A DNA stretch of 64,000 bases, taken from assembly GCF_050624435.1 (NCBI RefSeq), contig NC_134540.1, positions 27,938,501 to 28,002,500 of the forward strand. Reading direction: 5' to 3'. Shown here in pieces: positions 22,283 to 32,900 of the stretch (its first letter is position 1; every line of letters starts with the position of its first letter). The translations under genes were made by a program, and so were the position numbers. Origin of the DNA: Tenrec ecaudatus (Eukaryota; Chordata; Mammalia; Afrosoricida; Tenrecidae). The notes beneath the pieces were generated by a model. That model had not been told where the DNA came from. It saw only the letters and a list, made by a program, of their open reading frames with translations, and did not search any database.

Positions 22283-25200
22283 TTACCTCAGCGGATTCAC
22301 GTTATACTTTTCCTTTTGTGCTTGGGTTACTTCACTTAGCAAAATTTCATCCAGTTCTTTCCATGCAGCGATATGCTTCATGCGTTCATCACTGCTGTTT
22401 AGCGATGCATAGTACTGCATTGTATGCATATATGACAGTGATTTAATACATTCGTCTGTTGATGCAAATTTGTGTTGTTTCCAACTCCTTGCAATTGTGG
22501 ACTGTGCCACAATGAACATTGGAGCACACATGTCTGGCTGTGATTGGTTTCTTGCCTTTTCTGCGTATATGCCCAGTAGGAGGATTGCTGGGTCAGTCTT
22601 ATGGTAACTCAATTTCCATCTGTTTGAGAAATCGCAAAATCGATTTCCATAGTGGCTGTACATACCTACCGGTCCACCAGCAATGGATGAGAGTTCCTAT
22701 CTCACCACAACCCCTCCAACACTTGTTGCTTTCTGATTTTTGAATTGGGGTATCTTTGAGGGTGTTAGGTGGTATCTCATAGTTGTTTTGATTTGCATTT
22801 CTCTTATGGCTGATAATCGGGAACATTTTCTCATATGTTTCTTGGCCATTTGGATTTCAGACTCTGTGAAACTTCTGTTCAGGTCCTTTGATCACCTCCT
22901 CAGAAGACAATTAGTTTTTCTCTTATTGTAAGCTTGCGAAGTATTATAGATTTTAGTAATAAGACCTTTGTTTGATGTGTCATTGCTAAAGATGTTTTCA
23001 CAGTCCGTGGGCTCTCTTATCACTCTCTTGGTGAATTCTTTCGATGTACACTGGTGTCTTATCTTCAGTATACCCCACTTGTCTATTTGTGACGCCTCTG
23101 TATTTGAATCTTTCCCTATTTCGTGTAGCCTATGTATTACCTGTGCCAAGGTTCTCAGATTTGTCCCAATTCCCTCATTGATGGCCCTAATTGTTTGGGT
23201 TTTTGTCTAAAGGTCTGTGATCCACCTTGAGTTAATTCTTGTGCGTGGAGTGAGGTAAGGGTTTTGTTTCATTTTTCTGCAACTAGATATCAATTTTTTT
23301 CCAGCACAATTTATTGAAGATGGCCTCTGATTCCCAATTAATATTTTGGGGGCCTCATGAAAGATCAGTTGCCTGTATGCTGATGCTGATGTTTTTATTT
23401 CTGGGTCTTCAGCTCTTTTCCATTGGTCTGAATATCTGTCATTATGCCAGTACCACACTGTTTTGACTGTATAGTACGTTCTAAAATCAGGTAGAGAAAG
23501 CCCTTCCACTTTGTCCTTCTTCTTGAGAAGCTCTCTGCTAATTCTGGGCTTCTTGCCCCTCCATAAGAAGTTGGTAATCTGTATTTCCAATTCTTTGAAG
23601 AAGGAAGGTGATATTTGCATCGGGATAGCATTTAACTTATATAGTACCTTGGGCAGAACTCAATCTTTACTATATTGAGTCTGCCAATCCACGAGAATGG
23701 GCTATTCTTCATTTGTTGAGGTCATACTTGATTGCTTGAAGTACTGTATTTTCCTCATACCATTCTTTCATTTTTTTTTAATCAGGTATATCTGTAGGTA
23801 TTTCAATTTGTGCTTGGCTATTGTAAAGGATACTACCTTTTTAATCGTCTCTTCTGTAATCTTTTCTGATCTGTAGAGCAGTCCAATAGACTTCTATTTT
23901 TTGACTTTGTATCCTGCCACTCTGCCATATTCCTCCATTGCTTCCAACACTCTGCTTGTGGAGTTTAAGGGATCTTCTATATATAGAATCATATAGTCTC
24001 TGATTAATGATAATTTCACCTCATCCTTCCCCAGTTGAATACCATTAATACCTTTCCTGTGTCTTATGTTGTTAGCTAGGACCTCTAGTACGATATTAAA
24101 TAGGAATGGGGACAAGGGGCATCCTCGTCTGGTCCCCTTTTTCAGTGGAATTGTTTTCGTCCTTTCTCCTTTAACTACCACATTAGCTGTTGGTTTTTCA
24201 TATATGGCTTGTATAATATTCAGGAATTTTCCTTCTATTCCTATCTTCTTAAGTGTCTTAAACAGGAATGTGTGTTGGATGTTGTCGAATTCTTTTTCCG
24301 CATCTATCGATATTATCATGTAGTGTTTATTTTTTCTGCAAATGCGGTGAATAATGCTGATGGTCTTTCATATGTTGAACCATACCTGCATCCCTGGTAT
24401 GAATCCCACTTGGTCATGGTGAATTATTTTTTAATATGCTTTTGTATTCTATTGGGCAGTATTTTGTTAAGGATTTTTACATCAATGTTCATTATGGATA
24501 TTGGTCTATAGTTCTCAATTCCTGTGGCATCTTTGCCTGCTTTAGGTATCAGAGTTATACTAGTTTAATAGAAAGAGTTTGGGAGTTTTCCATCTTTTTC
24601 TATGTTTTGGAAGAGTTTGTATAGGATTGGTGTCAGTTCTTCCCTGAATGCTTGGTAGATTAATCCTGTAAAGTCATCTAGCATAGGGGATTTTTGTGTT
24701 GGTAATCCCTTGATGACCTTGTCTATTTCTTCCCTTGCTATGGGTCTGTTGAGGTTCTTGACATCCATCTGGGATAGTCTAGGGAGGGATTGTGTCTCCA
24801 AATATTTGTCCACATCTTCCAAATTGTTGAATTTGTTAGAGTATAGATCTTCATAGTTCTGTGTAATTATACTTTTGTTTTCATTAGGGTCCATTTTAAT
24901 GTTCCCTGTTTCTTCCCTCATCCTTGCAGATGCTGTTTGTTCCTTCCTTTCTTTGGTTAGGTTTGTCAGAGTTCTATCAATTCTGTTAATTCTTTCAATG
25001 AACCAACTTTTAGTGGCATTAATTTTTTCCATGGTTTCTTGTTTTCCCTCTCCTGTATCTTGGCTGTTATTTTTATGATATCTGTCCTCTTGTTATTGCT
25101 AGGGTTGGTCTGTTGACTCTGCTCTAATTGGTGTAAGTTTTGTGTCAGCATATCATCCATGAGTCTCTCTTCTTTTTTAATGTACGCATTTATTGCTCTC

Positions 25201-26082
25201 AGCCTTCCTTTGATTTTAAATGCCTTTGCTGTATCCCACGGGTTGTGCTAGGTCCTTTTTCATTCTCATTGGTTTCTAGAAACATCCTGATTTCATCTCT
25301 GATCTTGGACCATACACAGTCCTTTTGCAATAGGAAATTGTTCATCCTCCAATTGTTTGCCTTGCTTTCTTCCCAGTCCTTCTTTTACTTTCCAGTTTTA
25401 TGGCGCAGTGATCAGAGAGAGATGTCTGTGCAGCCTCTATGTGCATGAATTACTCAAGTTCGACTTCTCTTCCAGCATGTGATCTATTTTATAATATGTA
25501 CCATGTGGAATTGAAAAGAATGTGAATTCATTTGCATGTGGATGGAAAGCTCTGAAAATATCTATCAAGTCAATTCGTCCAATAGTGCGATTTAGATCTG
25601 TATCCTCCTTGTTGAGTTTCTTTCCTAATCATCTGCTTTTTCAGAGAGAGTTGTGTTAAGGTCACCAACTATAATTGTTGAGCCTGTGATCTCTTTTTCA
25701 TCTTTTGGAGTGTTTGATTATGAATTTCGCTGTTCTCCCTTTAGATGTATATATATTTATTATGCTCACTGGTTCTTGGTCTATCATTTGGCCTGTATCT
25801 TGAGCTCAATTTGGTCAGATATTAAGATCACTACCCCTGCTTTTTTGCATTACCATTTGCTTGGTATAATTTTCTCCAGCCTTTATTTCTCAACCTGTTT
25901 TTGACTGAAAGCTTGAGATGAGTTTCCTGGAGGCAACATTTTGGTTGGGTATGTTTCCTGAGCCAGTCTGTTAGCCTCTGCCTTTTAATGCCTGCGTTCC
26001 GGCCATGGCTATTCAATATTATTATATCCACCTGTGGACTTTGTGATGTCATCTTGTACCTTTTGTGTTGGTTATTTTCCAA
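22283..26082 (-). pseudogene. L1 ORF2 relic (endonuclease-reverse transcriptase)
   Basis: Decayed ORF2 of the large L1; the intact family protein nicks target DNA and reverse-transcribes L1 RNA in the nucleus. The N-terminal piece (26082-25831) contains 'CCLQETHL', typical of the endonuclease start. A central piece (25032-24565) holds 'LPTQKSP'. The reverse-transcriptase piece (24319-23894) holds 'IISIDAEKEFD', '[21 protein letters not shown]' split as GTRRGCPLSP and FLFNIVLEVL, and 'GIQLGKDEVKLSL'. C-terminal pieces include 'WYWHNDRYSDQW', 'INSRWI' and the cysteine block 'NKCWRGCGEIGTLIHCWW' (near 22.7 kb). The span, ~3.8 kb, equals the usual ~1,270 codons, but frameshifts split it into at least seven pieces. 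The expected FADD motif reads IRDY (23993-24004), so catalysis would be lost. Confidence 0.92.
24009..24140 (-). repeat. Source segment of the 132-bp duplication
   Basis: ORF2 sequence encoding part of the reverse-transcriptase core. Its ~95% identical copy lies 1.87 kb away at 22137-22268, in the same orientation. Confidence 0.9.
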
Positions 26083-26139
26083 TAAACTTGTCTTATCGGC
26101 TTGTGTTGTGTGTGTGGTTTATGTTTTCCTTCTTTCTAC

Positions 26140-27170
26140 TATTTAGCTGATGCTATCCTGGAGGCTGTTTCCTCTTTGTCGCCCTATGGGTGGAGTTGTT
26201 CTATGTGATGGTCTCTTATTTGCCCTTGGTGAATGTTGATCTTCTGCCCATACTGGATTGGCAAGGATATTTTGTAAGGCTAGGTTTCTTTTTATATATT
26301 CTTTTAGGTTGTCCTTGTCTTGGAAGACTCTTAATCCTACATCTATCTTAATAGATAATTTGGCTGGGTAAAGTATTCATGGGTTTGCGTTGTTTTCCTT
26401 CAATTTTTGGAATATGTTACTCTAGTCCCACCTCTTTTTCATCATTCTGCTGATAGATCTGAAGATATTCTTATTGGGGGACATTTATACATCACCGTTT
26501 GCTTTTCTCTAGCTGTTTTTATGATCTTTTCCTCATAGTTGGATAATTTGACAATTATGTGTCTTGGTGACTTCTTAGGATTCATTTTCACTGGTGTTCT
26601 TTTGACCTCTTGAATGGTTGCCTGATTTTCATTTATTATGCTGAGGCAGTGTTCCTCTAAGATTTCCCTTGCTATTTTCGCTGTTGTCTTCTTTGCTGTG
26701 CCTTGTTCTGGTAGTCAAATTATTCTAGTATTGTGTCTTTTCATAGCACCAGAAATGGCTCTAAAGTTTTCTTCATTTTTTTTTATTGTCTTATTTGACT
26801 TCTTTTCCCATTTGCTGAGGCCTGCTTGGTTATCCTCTAGGTCAGTGGTGCGATTCTCTGCCTCCTCAAGTCTATTGGCAAGATCTGTCAATTTGTCACT
26901 GGATTTTGTTATTTCATCCCTTACCTCTTGTATTTCCCTTTGGTGCGTTACCTTTATCTCCTCTATCATTTCATCTTTTTTTTTTCTGCATTGCTCCCCT
27001 CATAGCCTTTATAACTTCAAGGAGCATTTTGAAAATTTCTTTTTTGACAGGTCAATATCTGCTTCTTCTATGCCCATCGTTAGGTTCATAACTTCTTCTG
27101 GCATTGTCTTCTGTTTCTCTTGTTTTTTCGTCGATGCTGTTAGAACTGGTTGCTGTTTATGTGTTGTTTT
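26140..27170 (-). pseudogene. L1 ORF1 relic (RNA-binding coiled-coil protein)
   Basis: Lies just upstream of ORF2 on the L1 sense strand. The 84-residue frame at 26969-26715 has the coiled-coil pattern of ORF1p ('RLEEAENRTTDLEDNQAGL'), followed by 'KKNEENFRAI'. Translating the next minus-strand stretch (26.63-26.44 kb) gives the RNA-binding-region words 'SPRHIIVKLSNYEEKI' and 'PIRISSDLSAE'. Stops and frameshifts break the frame. The N-terminal limit is estimated, not seen. The family protein coats L1 RNA in cytoplasmic particles; this copy cannot make a full protein. The overlapping plus-strand 226-residue frame at 26638-27318 is antisense to it. Confidence 0.8.
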
Positions 27171-28660
27171 AGAGGAGCCTAGAACCATCTTCCTGAGTCG
27201 AAGAGCCCTGGGCTCTCTCTTGGGTGATTCGTATGAGTACTTCTATGAACTACCTGCCGGTAGCTGTACTGAGGGGTCAGACTATCGCTATATCTTCCTG
27301 TGGTTTCACTCATCCTAGCCATCCAGTATTCTGTTACTTGGAATGTGTGTTGGATATTCCTCTTATGTGACATGGGTTGGGTTGTTGTGGGCCCACGAGG
27401 GTGTTTCTTCCCTGGCCAAACTCTTAGTAGGCTTCGTGGCTCTTGGAGCACCTCGGCTGTCCTGTGGTGTTTTCCTCTGCAACTGGAGTGCTGTAGAGGG
27501 CGTGTGGTGTAGAGCTCTGTAGCTGACAGGAGAATAACCATAGATGGAGAGCGCCTTGGAGGTTGGGTGGACATTCCAGCAGTAGCTTGGAGCCTCGCCA
27601 GTGGTGATCAGGAGTTTCCTCCAGGCACTTGTCTGGCCTCAGGATTTAGTCTGGGGATGTCCCACGTTTTGTTGGGGAGAGCCCCCTGCTGCTTGGTGTG
27701 TGGAAGAGGACCGGCATGAAACAGGAAGACACAGACTGGAGTAAGAATGCCAAGCAAACTGACACCCAATCAAACACACACAACTTAAATGCACAATGTA
27801 AACAAAAGTGAAAACTATAGAAAGAAAGAAAGAAAACACCACAAAAAAGGAGAACTGAATCTGCTGAGGTTGTGGGAGGAAATAGAGAAGAGATAGAAGA
27901 GGAGGAGAAAAGAAGAAAACGTGAAAGAAGAACACTAAGAAATAAAAAAAAGAGAAGGAGAAAGAATTTAAAAATAAAGAAATAGCTGACCCTGTGCTGT
28001 GCTATGTGTAGCACTGTCTTAGGGGTCAGGCTGCCCTCTGGGAGGAAGGGTGCCCTAGGCAGAGTATATGGTTCTGGGAATTAGCAGTGGTATGTGAAAG
28101 GAATGAGAGGGAGAAGAGAGAATCATACAATCATAGTGAGAAGCAAAGACAACAAAGACAGAATGAGGAAAGAAAGAAAAAGAGAAGAAAGAGAAATAAG
28201 GGGGGAAAAAACCAGTTGTGTTCACTAAGCTTGCCTGTGATGGTAAACACGGAGGAGAAAGAGAAGGAGGAAATAAAGAATAACGAGATAGATGATCCCT
28301 GATTGCTTGAATGTGGGGCCAGAGGGTTTAGACCTTGCCCCATAATGGCAGGTTGGTGTTCCCTTTTAATGCAGGGACCCAGTGATGCTGGACAGATTTT
28401 CCCTAGTTGACGCAATTACCTTAGAGGTTGGACAGAGGTTTCCTCAGCAGCACACTGTGATGTAGATGTCTGTCCCAGTTGCCTTTTGTGGTGTACAGCA
28501 CTCCCATGGAGGGCAGGCTGGAGCTTCTCCTGCTGTTTGGGTTGATTTGCTCTAAGCGGAGGGTAGTGACCTGGATGTCAGTAGTGGCATATGAAAGGAG
28601 TGTGTGGAAGAGAAGAGGAGAAATAAGGAAAAAGAAAAAAAGAAGGAAAAAGAAGAGAGT

Positions 28661-29630
28661 GCCGGGCACCATCAGCTTTCTTCACCACATTTACTTGTTC
28701 ACCCACTTTGGCTCCAGCAGTTTTGTCGGGAGAGTGAGCATCATAGAGTTCCAATTTAATAAAAGAAAGTATTCATGTATTGAGGGAGTGTTTGAGTATC
28801 GGAACAAGGTCCTTCCGCCACCTTAATATTTAACCTATAAATATAGACACATAGATCTATTTCCCCATCCTCCTATATATATTTGTATGTACATGTCTTT
28901 GTCTAGACCTCCATAAATGCCCTTTGACTCCTAGCTCTTTCCTCCATCTTCCTTGACTTTCCTCCTGCCCTACTACCATGCTTCGTCGCCACCTGGGCTA
29001 GAGTATACCTCTTCTCTAAGCAACCTTACCCTTGATCATTTCCCACCAGGCCTGCCACTCCCCCCTCTGTACCATTTTGGGCCCCATGTTTTTCCCTTAT
29101 CCCTGTGTTTGTTAATACCACTTCCTTACACCCCCTACCCCCCCACCCCATGTCCCCCCGGAACTGTCGGTCCCGTTGTTTTCCCTCCAGAGAGTTCATC
29201 CAGCCTGTCCTATTCAGACAGACCTGTGGAGACACTAACATGCACAAAAACAAGACAGAGGAAAACAAAGCAACAGTATACAACCAGACAACAAAACAAC
29301 AAAAACAAACCACTGACAAAGAACAGAACAAAACAGTTCACGAGAGAAAAGCTTGTAGTTAGTTCAGGGATCATTTGCTGGCCCTTAGTAGCATTTTCCA
29401 GTCCAGTCTGTTGGGGGCACCACGCCCTGGCCCCAAAGTCCACTTTCAGAAAGCTGATGGTGCCCGGCTATCAAAAGAGATAGTGTCTGGGGTCTTAAAG
29501 GCTTGAAGGTAAACAAGCGGCCATCTAGCTCAGAAGCAAAAAAGCCCACATGGAAGAAGCACACCGGCCAATGCGATCACGAGGTACCAAAGGACCAGGT
29601 ATAAGGCACCATGCAAAAAAAAAAAAAAGA

Positions 29631-29697
<67 letters not shown>

Positions 29698-30475
29698 TAT
29701 TGAATGAAGGGGGAAGTGCAGAGTGGAGACCCAAGGCCCAAGTGTCGGCCAATGGAGGTCCCCTCATAGAGGGGTTTAGGAGAGGAGATGGGTTAATTAG
29801 GGTCCGAGGTAGTACCGATGAAGAACACAGCTTTCCCCCAGATCCTGGATGCTTCCTCCCCCCAACTACCATGATCCGAATTCTACCTTGCAGGGTTGGA
29901 TAGGGCAGAGGCTGTACACAGGTACATATGAGGGCTGGAGGCACAGGGAATCCAGGGTGGATGATACCTTCAGGAACAAGGGTGTGAGGGGCGATGCTGG
30001 GAGAGTGGAGGGTTAGTGGGTTGGAAAGGGGGAACTGATTACAAGGATCCACATATGACCTCTTCCCTGGGAGAGGGACAGCAGAGAAGGGGGAAAGGGA
30101 GACTCCGGATAGGGCAAGATATGACAAAATAACGATGTATAAATTACCAAGGGCACATGAAGGAGGGGGGAAAGGGGAGGGAGGGAAAAAAAAAAAAGAG
30201 GACCTGATGCAAAGGGCTTAAGTAGAGAGCAAATGCTTTGAGAATGATTAGGGCAGGGAATATATGAATGTGCTTTATACAATTGATGTATGTATATGTA
30301 TGGATTGTGATAAGAGTTGTATGAGTCCCTAATAAAATGTAAAAAAAGAAAAGAGGAGGAAAAAAATGATTAGGGCAAAGAATGTACAGATGTGCTTTAT
30401 ACAATTGATGTATGTATATGTATGAACTGTGATAAGAGTTGTATGAGCCCCTAATAAATTGTTTTAAAAAAAAGA
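28661..30475 (+). mobile_element. Younger L1 3' end with 5' inversion, nested in the large L1
   Basis: Two blocks of L1 3'UTR face each other. Block 28661-29450 is antisense and starts at 'gccgggcaccatcagctttc'. Block 29452-30475 is sense and starts at 'gaaagctgatggtgcccggc', the same point of the family sequence, running to the poly-A end. Adjoining consensus parts with the upstream one inverted is the signature of twin-primed reverse transcription. Flanks 'aaaaagaagagag' and 'aaaaaaagagagag' may be the TSD, but both are low-complexity. The tail is duplicated (30242-30341 and 30365-30462). Confidence 0.85.
29641..29695. repeat. (TA)n microsatellite in the L1 3'UTR linker
   Basis: About 27 TA units directly after an A14 run and 'gatatatgtgtg'. 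It lies in the A-rich linker of the L1 3'UTR; other copies have only short A-rich or 'tgatatgat' sequence there, so the repeat expanded in this copy. Confidence 0.95.
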
Positions 30476-31809
30476 GAGAGAGAAAACAAAAGCCCAACAC
30501 AAACCTGAGCTTATTGAGACTGACTGTGGTGGGAAAGATAGAAGGGCTAATGAATACAGGGAGAAGAAATAGAGTAGTAGCTAAGGAGATAACTGTGACT
30601 TGATCACCTGTCCATCAGGCTGGAGGAGTTCCAACTCTTCCTCAAGGTAATGGGGTGGTGTACCAGTTTGATGGAGGGTTCCACAGATACAGTGTGGGAT
30701 TACTTCAAAGGCAAGTTTGCACCAGTGACCAGGTGTCAGTTGAGTGCTGGAGTTCACTGATGTACCTGCCTTGTGCTGTATGTAGCACTGTAGCACGGGT
30801 GGAGGCAGGGGTGTTCCCACAGCCCCATCTAGGGCCACAGGACAGGCAGGGCCTCCTGAGCTGTGTGTAGAATCACTGAAAGGGAAGCTGGGCTTATTGT
30901 CTTATCTAGACTGCTGGTGCCCACAAGAGAAGAGGATTTTATTTTTCAATTTTTATCCCTCTGGCCAGATAGAATTAAGTCAAATTTAATTGTCTCCCAT
31001 AGTCTCTAGGCTGCAGCTCTGTGCTGTTTGAAGCTGACACTTGCTGTAGCAAGCAGGTCTTTGTTTTTCAAAAAGCCACCAGGCCCTGTAGCTGAGTTCT
31101 GGCATTCCTTAGCTAGGTTTGTTCTTATGCTAATTTATGTTAAGGGCCCCCTGCCTATGTGCTCCTTGGAGCTGAGCAACCAGACTGGTGTTTGAATTTT
31201 AAACCAATAATATATGTTTCACCTTTTTAAAATTATGCTTGTGATGTGTCTGGAGTTGGGGGCTGTCTATCTGACTCCCAGTTAGGGAGATCCAGTTTAT
31301 CAGGGGGGTTGTTTCCTTCTTGGCCAATTGGAACTAAATTTGCTCCCTGGACTCCAACTTTCTGCCTATTTTCTCCCACACCATGATTTACCTGAGGTAA
31401 CAATCAGATTTTTCTTCTACTCTAAACTATGACTACCCGCCACTGCCACTCCCAAGGCTGTGAGCTCAAGGCAGCCAACCACGCAGAGCACTCTGTGATG
31501 GGGTTCTCCTTGTGTCTGGGATTCTGTCCTCTTTAGGGTGTCTGCCTGGAGAAATTGCTGCTCCCAACAAGGGCGCAGCTGGTGTCCATGGGCTCACCAA
31601 AGTTAGAGAACTTTAAAGCGTTCTTGGTTTCCTTGTGAGTGGAAGCCATATGGGGAAAAAAAAGTGGTTCAGAAGAGACCCTAGTACTCTAGTTCTAATT
31701 TCAGGACTCCACCTACCCATTTCCTTCACCTTACCTCCCAATTTTCTGGTCTGGCAGCAGGCGCTCCGGACGGGTGACTCCTATCGGGATGCCATTTTTT
31801 CCCTGGTCC

Positions 31810-32058
31810 GAGGGTCTTCTTTTTCACTGTTCCTCGACTTTACCACAAATGATGTCCTTTCCCTGGAACTAGTCTCTCCTGATAATGTGTCCAGAGTATG
31901 CCTCTAAGGAGCATTCTGGCGATACCTGTTCAAGGTAGTCCGTGGTACTTTCAATATTCTTTGGCAGTACCATAATTCACACGAATATATTCTCCTTCAG
32001 TCTCCCTAATTCAAAACCCAACTTTAATATTCACATGACCCAATTGAAAATACCATGA
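31810..32058 (-). mobile_element. RTE LINE (antisense), right half of the L1 target
   Basis: Continues the RTE interrupted at 19810: 'gagggtcttctttttcactg', 'accacaaatgatgtcctttc', 'gataatgtgtccagagtatg', 'catgacccaattgaaaatac'. Joined to 19543-19810 it restores a colinear RTE 3' end. Confidence 0.85.
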
Positions 32059-32900
32059 AGAATCTTGGAGCCATGAACGTGAACAATGGTGTTGATGAAA
32101 AATATTCGAAGTACCAGGGACCGCCAAAAGAACACAAAAACATGCATTATAAAATGTAGTTCCAGTCCACACAGAGGACTGCTGAAAAGAAAGAAAAAAC
32201 CAAAGTGGATGCCCGAAGAGAGTCTGAAACTTGTTCTTAATTGTATAGCACAGTGGCTCTCAACCTTCCTAAAGCTGCTACCCTTTAATACCGTTTCTCA
32301 TGTTGTGGTTACCCCCCAAAGATAACATTTTTGTTGTTACTTCATCATTGTAATTTTGCTACAGTTATGAATCATCATGTAGATATCTGATATACAGGAT
32401 GTATTTTCATTATTACAAATTGAACATAAATCATAGTGATTATCACAAAAACAATATGTAATTATGGATTGTGAGATATTTATTTCTAATGACAAGTAAA
32501 CGAAATTTTGTCTTGGAGCATGGTGCAGCATGGGTAACAGTCCTCACTCCCTGTACTCTTATGTGGGTGTATCTGCATGTGGGCAGACCTGCCTGGAGAT
32601 GGATAGAGGAGTGGTGTCTCAGTTCCTAAGTCCATCAGAATTATGTGTTTTCTGATGGTATTTGGTGAACTCTGTGAAAGAATTTGACTTCCAAAGGAGT
32701 CACGACTCACAGACTGAGAACCGCTGGTATAGTAGCTAAAGCAAATGATAGAAAAGATGAAATCAAGGGTGTGAATAGGAAATTTCAAGAGACAGCTCTA
32801 AGAAAGCAAAGTTAAATAGTAAAACAAAATGTGCAAGAACCAACTTATGAAACTCAAAGGGAAGCCCACATTCAGGATATCTGAAACTTGAAAGAACAGT
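32059..32900 (+). mobile_element. RTE LINE fragment (sense), interrupted by SPIN
   Basis: At about 32058 the RTE switches to sense orientation. 'gtaccagggaccgccaaaag' precedes the SPIN copy, and 'gatgaaatcaagggtgtgaa' with 'gacagctctaagaaagcaaa' follows it, which is RTE coding-strand order for an internal region. The orientation switch may reflect an inversion or two insertions. All frames are broken. Confidence 0.65.
32251..32726. mobile_element. SPIN-type hAT DNA transposon, non-autonomous, with 8-bp TSD
   Basis: Ends are 'cagtggctctcaacctt' and 'gactgagaaccgctg', inverted repeats of the SPIN (SPace INvaders) hAT family. Inside, 'ctcatgttgtggttacc' and 'tttttgttgttacttcat' continue the family sequence. 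It is flanked by 'gtatagca' (32243-32250) and 'gtatagta' (32727-32734), an 8-bp duplication with one mismatch that fits the family's TAG-centred target preference. The 476-bp copy has no transposase frame and would depend on an external enzyme. Confidence 0.93.

Larger units (their letters stand above)
19811..31809 (-). mobile_element. Near full-length tenrec-type L1 retrotransposon, ~10.2 kb without its nested insertion
   Basis: A minus-strand L1 lies between two halves of one RTE copy. The target site 'gag(a/g)gtcttctttt' is repeated on both sides (about 19799-19812 and 31810-31823). Going 3' to 5': poly-A end and ~2.5-kb 3'UTR (to ~22282), ORF2 relic (22283-26082), ORF1 relic (~26140-27170), then a long 5' region to 31809. 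That 5' region contains a younger 1.8-kb L1. The remaining ~10.2 kb is long for a mammalian L1, usually 6-8 kb. Both ORFs are broken, so the copy cannot mobilise itself. Confidence 0.85.
27171..31809 (-). promoter_or_regulatory. Long 5' region (5'UTR) of the large L1
   Basis: About 4.6 kb in place, ~2.8 kb after removing the nested L1 at 28661-30475. L1 5'UTRs normally carry the internal promoter, but I cannot locate promoter elements here. Similar words recur: 'gtggtatgtgaaaggaatga' (~28088) and 'gtggcatatgaaaggagtgt' (~28584), and 'gtagcactgt' near 28005 and 30781. This suggests partly duplicated subunits. Purine-rich runs dominate 27.8-28.2 and 28.6 kb. Confidence 0.6.

Noticed and set aside
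26638-27318. 226-residue plus-strand open frame, the longest in the window
   Set aside because: It is exactly antisense to the L1 ORF1 relic and 5' region; its leucine/serine/phenylalanine-rich composition reflects the complement of A-rich L1 sequence.
28087-28302. 71-residue lysine/arginine/glutamate-rich plus-strand frame
   Set aside because: A product of the purine-rich tract in the L1 5' region; low-complexity composition with no family signal.
29525-30127. 200-residue minus-strand open frame
   Set aside because: Antisense to an L1 3'UTR; its (TA)n tract encodes a repeated isoleucine-tyrosine run.
172-30475. Segmental duplication linking the 0.2-kb and 30-kb L1 ends
   Set aside because: Similarity stops at the L1 borders; the flanking sequences differ, so these are separate insertions of one subfamily.
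32251-32726. Possible transposase gene in SPIN copy 1
   Set aside because: The copy is under 0.5 kb and its frames (for example 32486-32788) do not resemble a hAT transposase.
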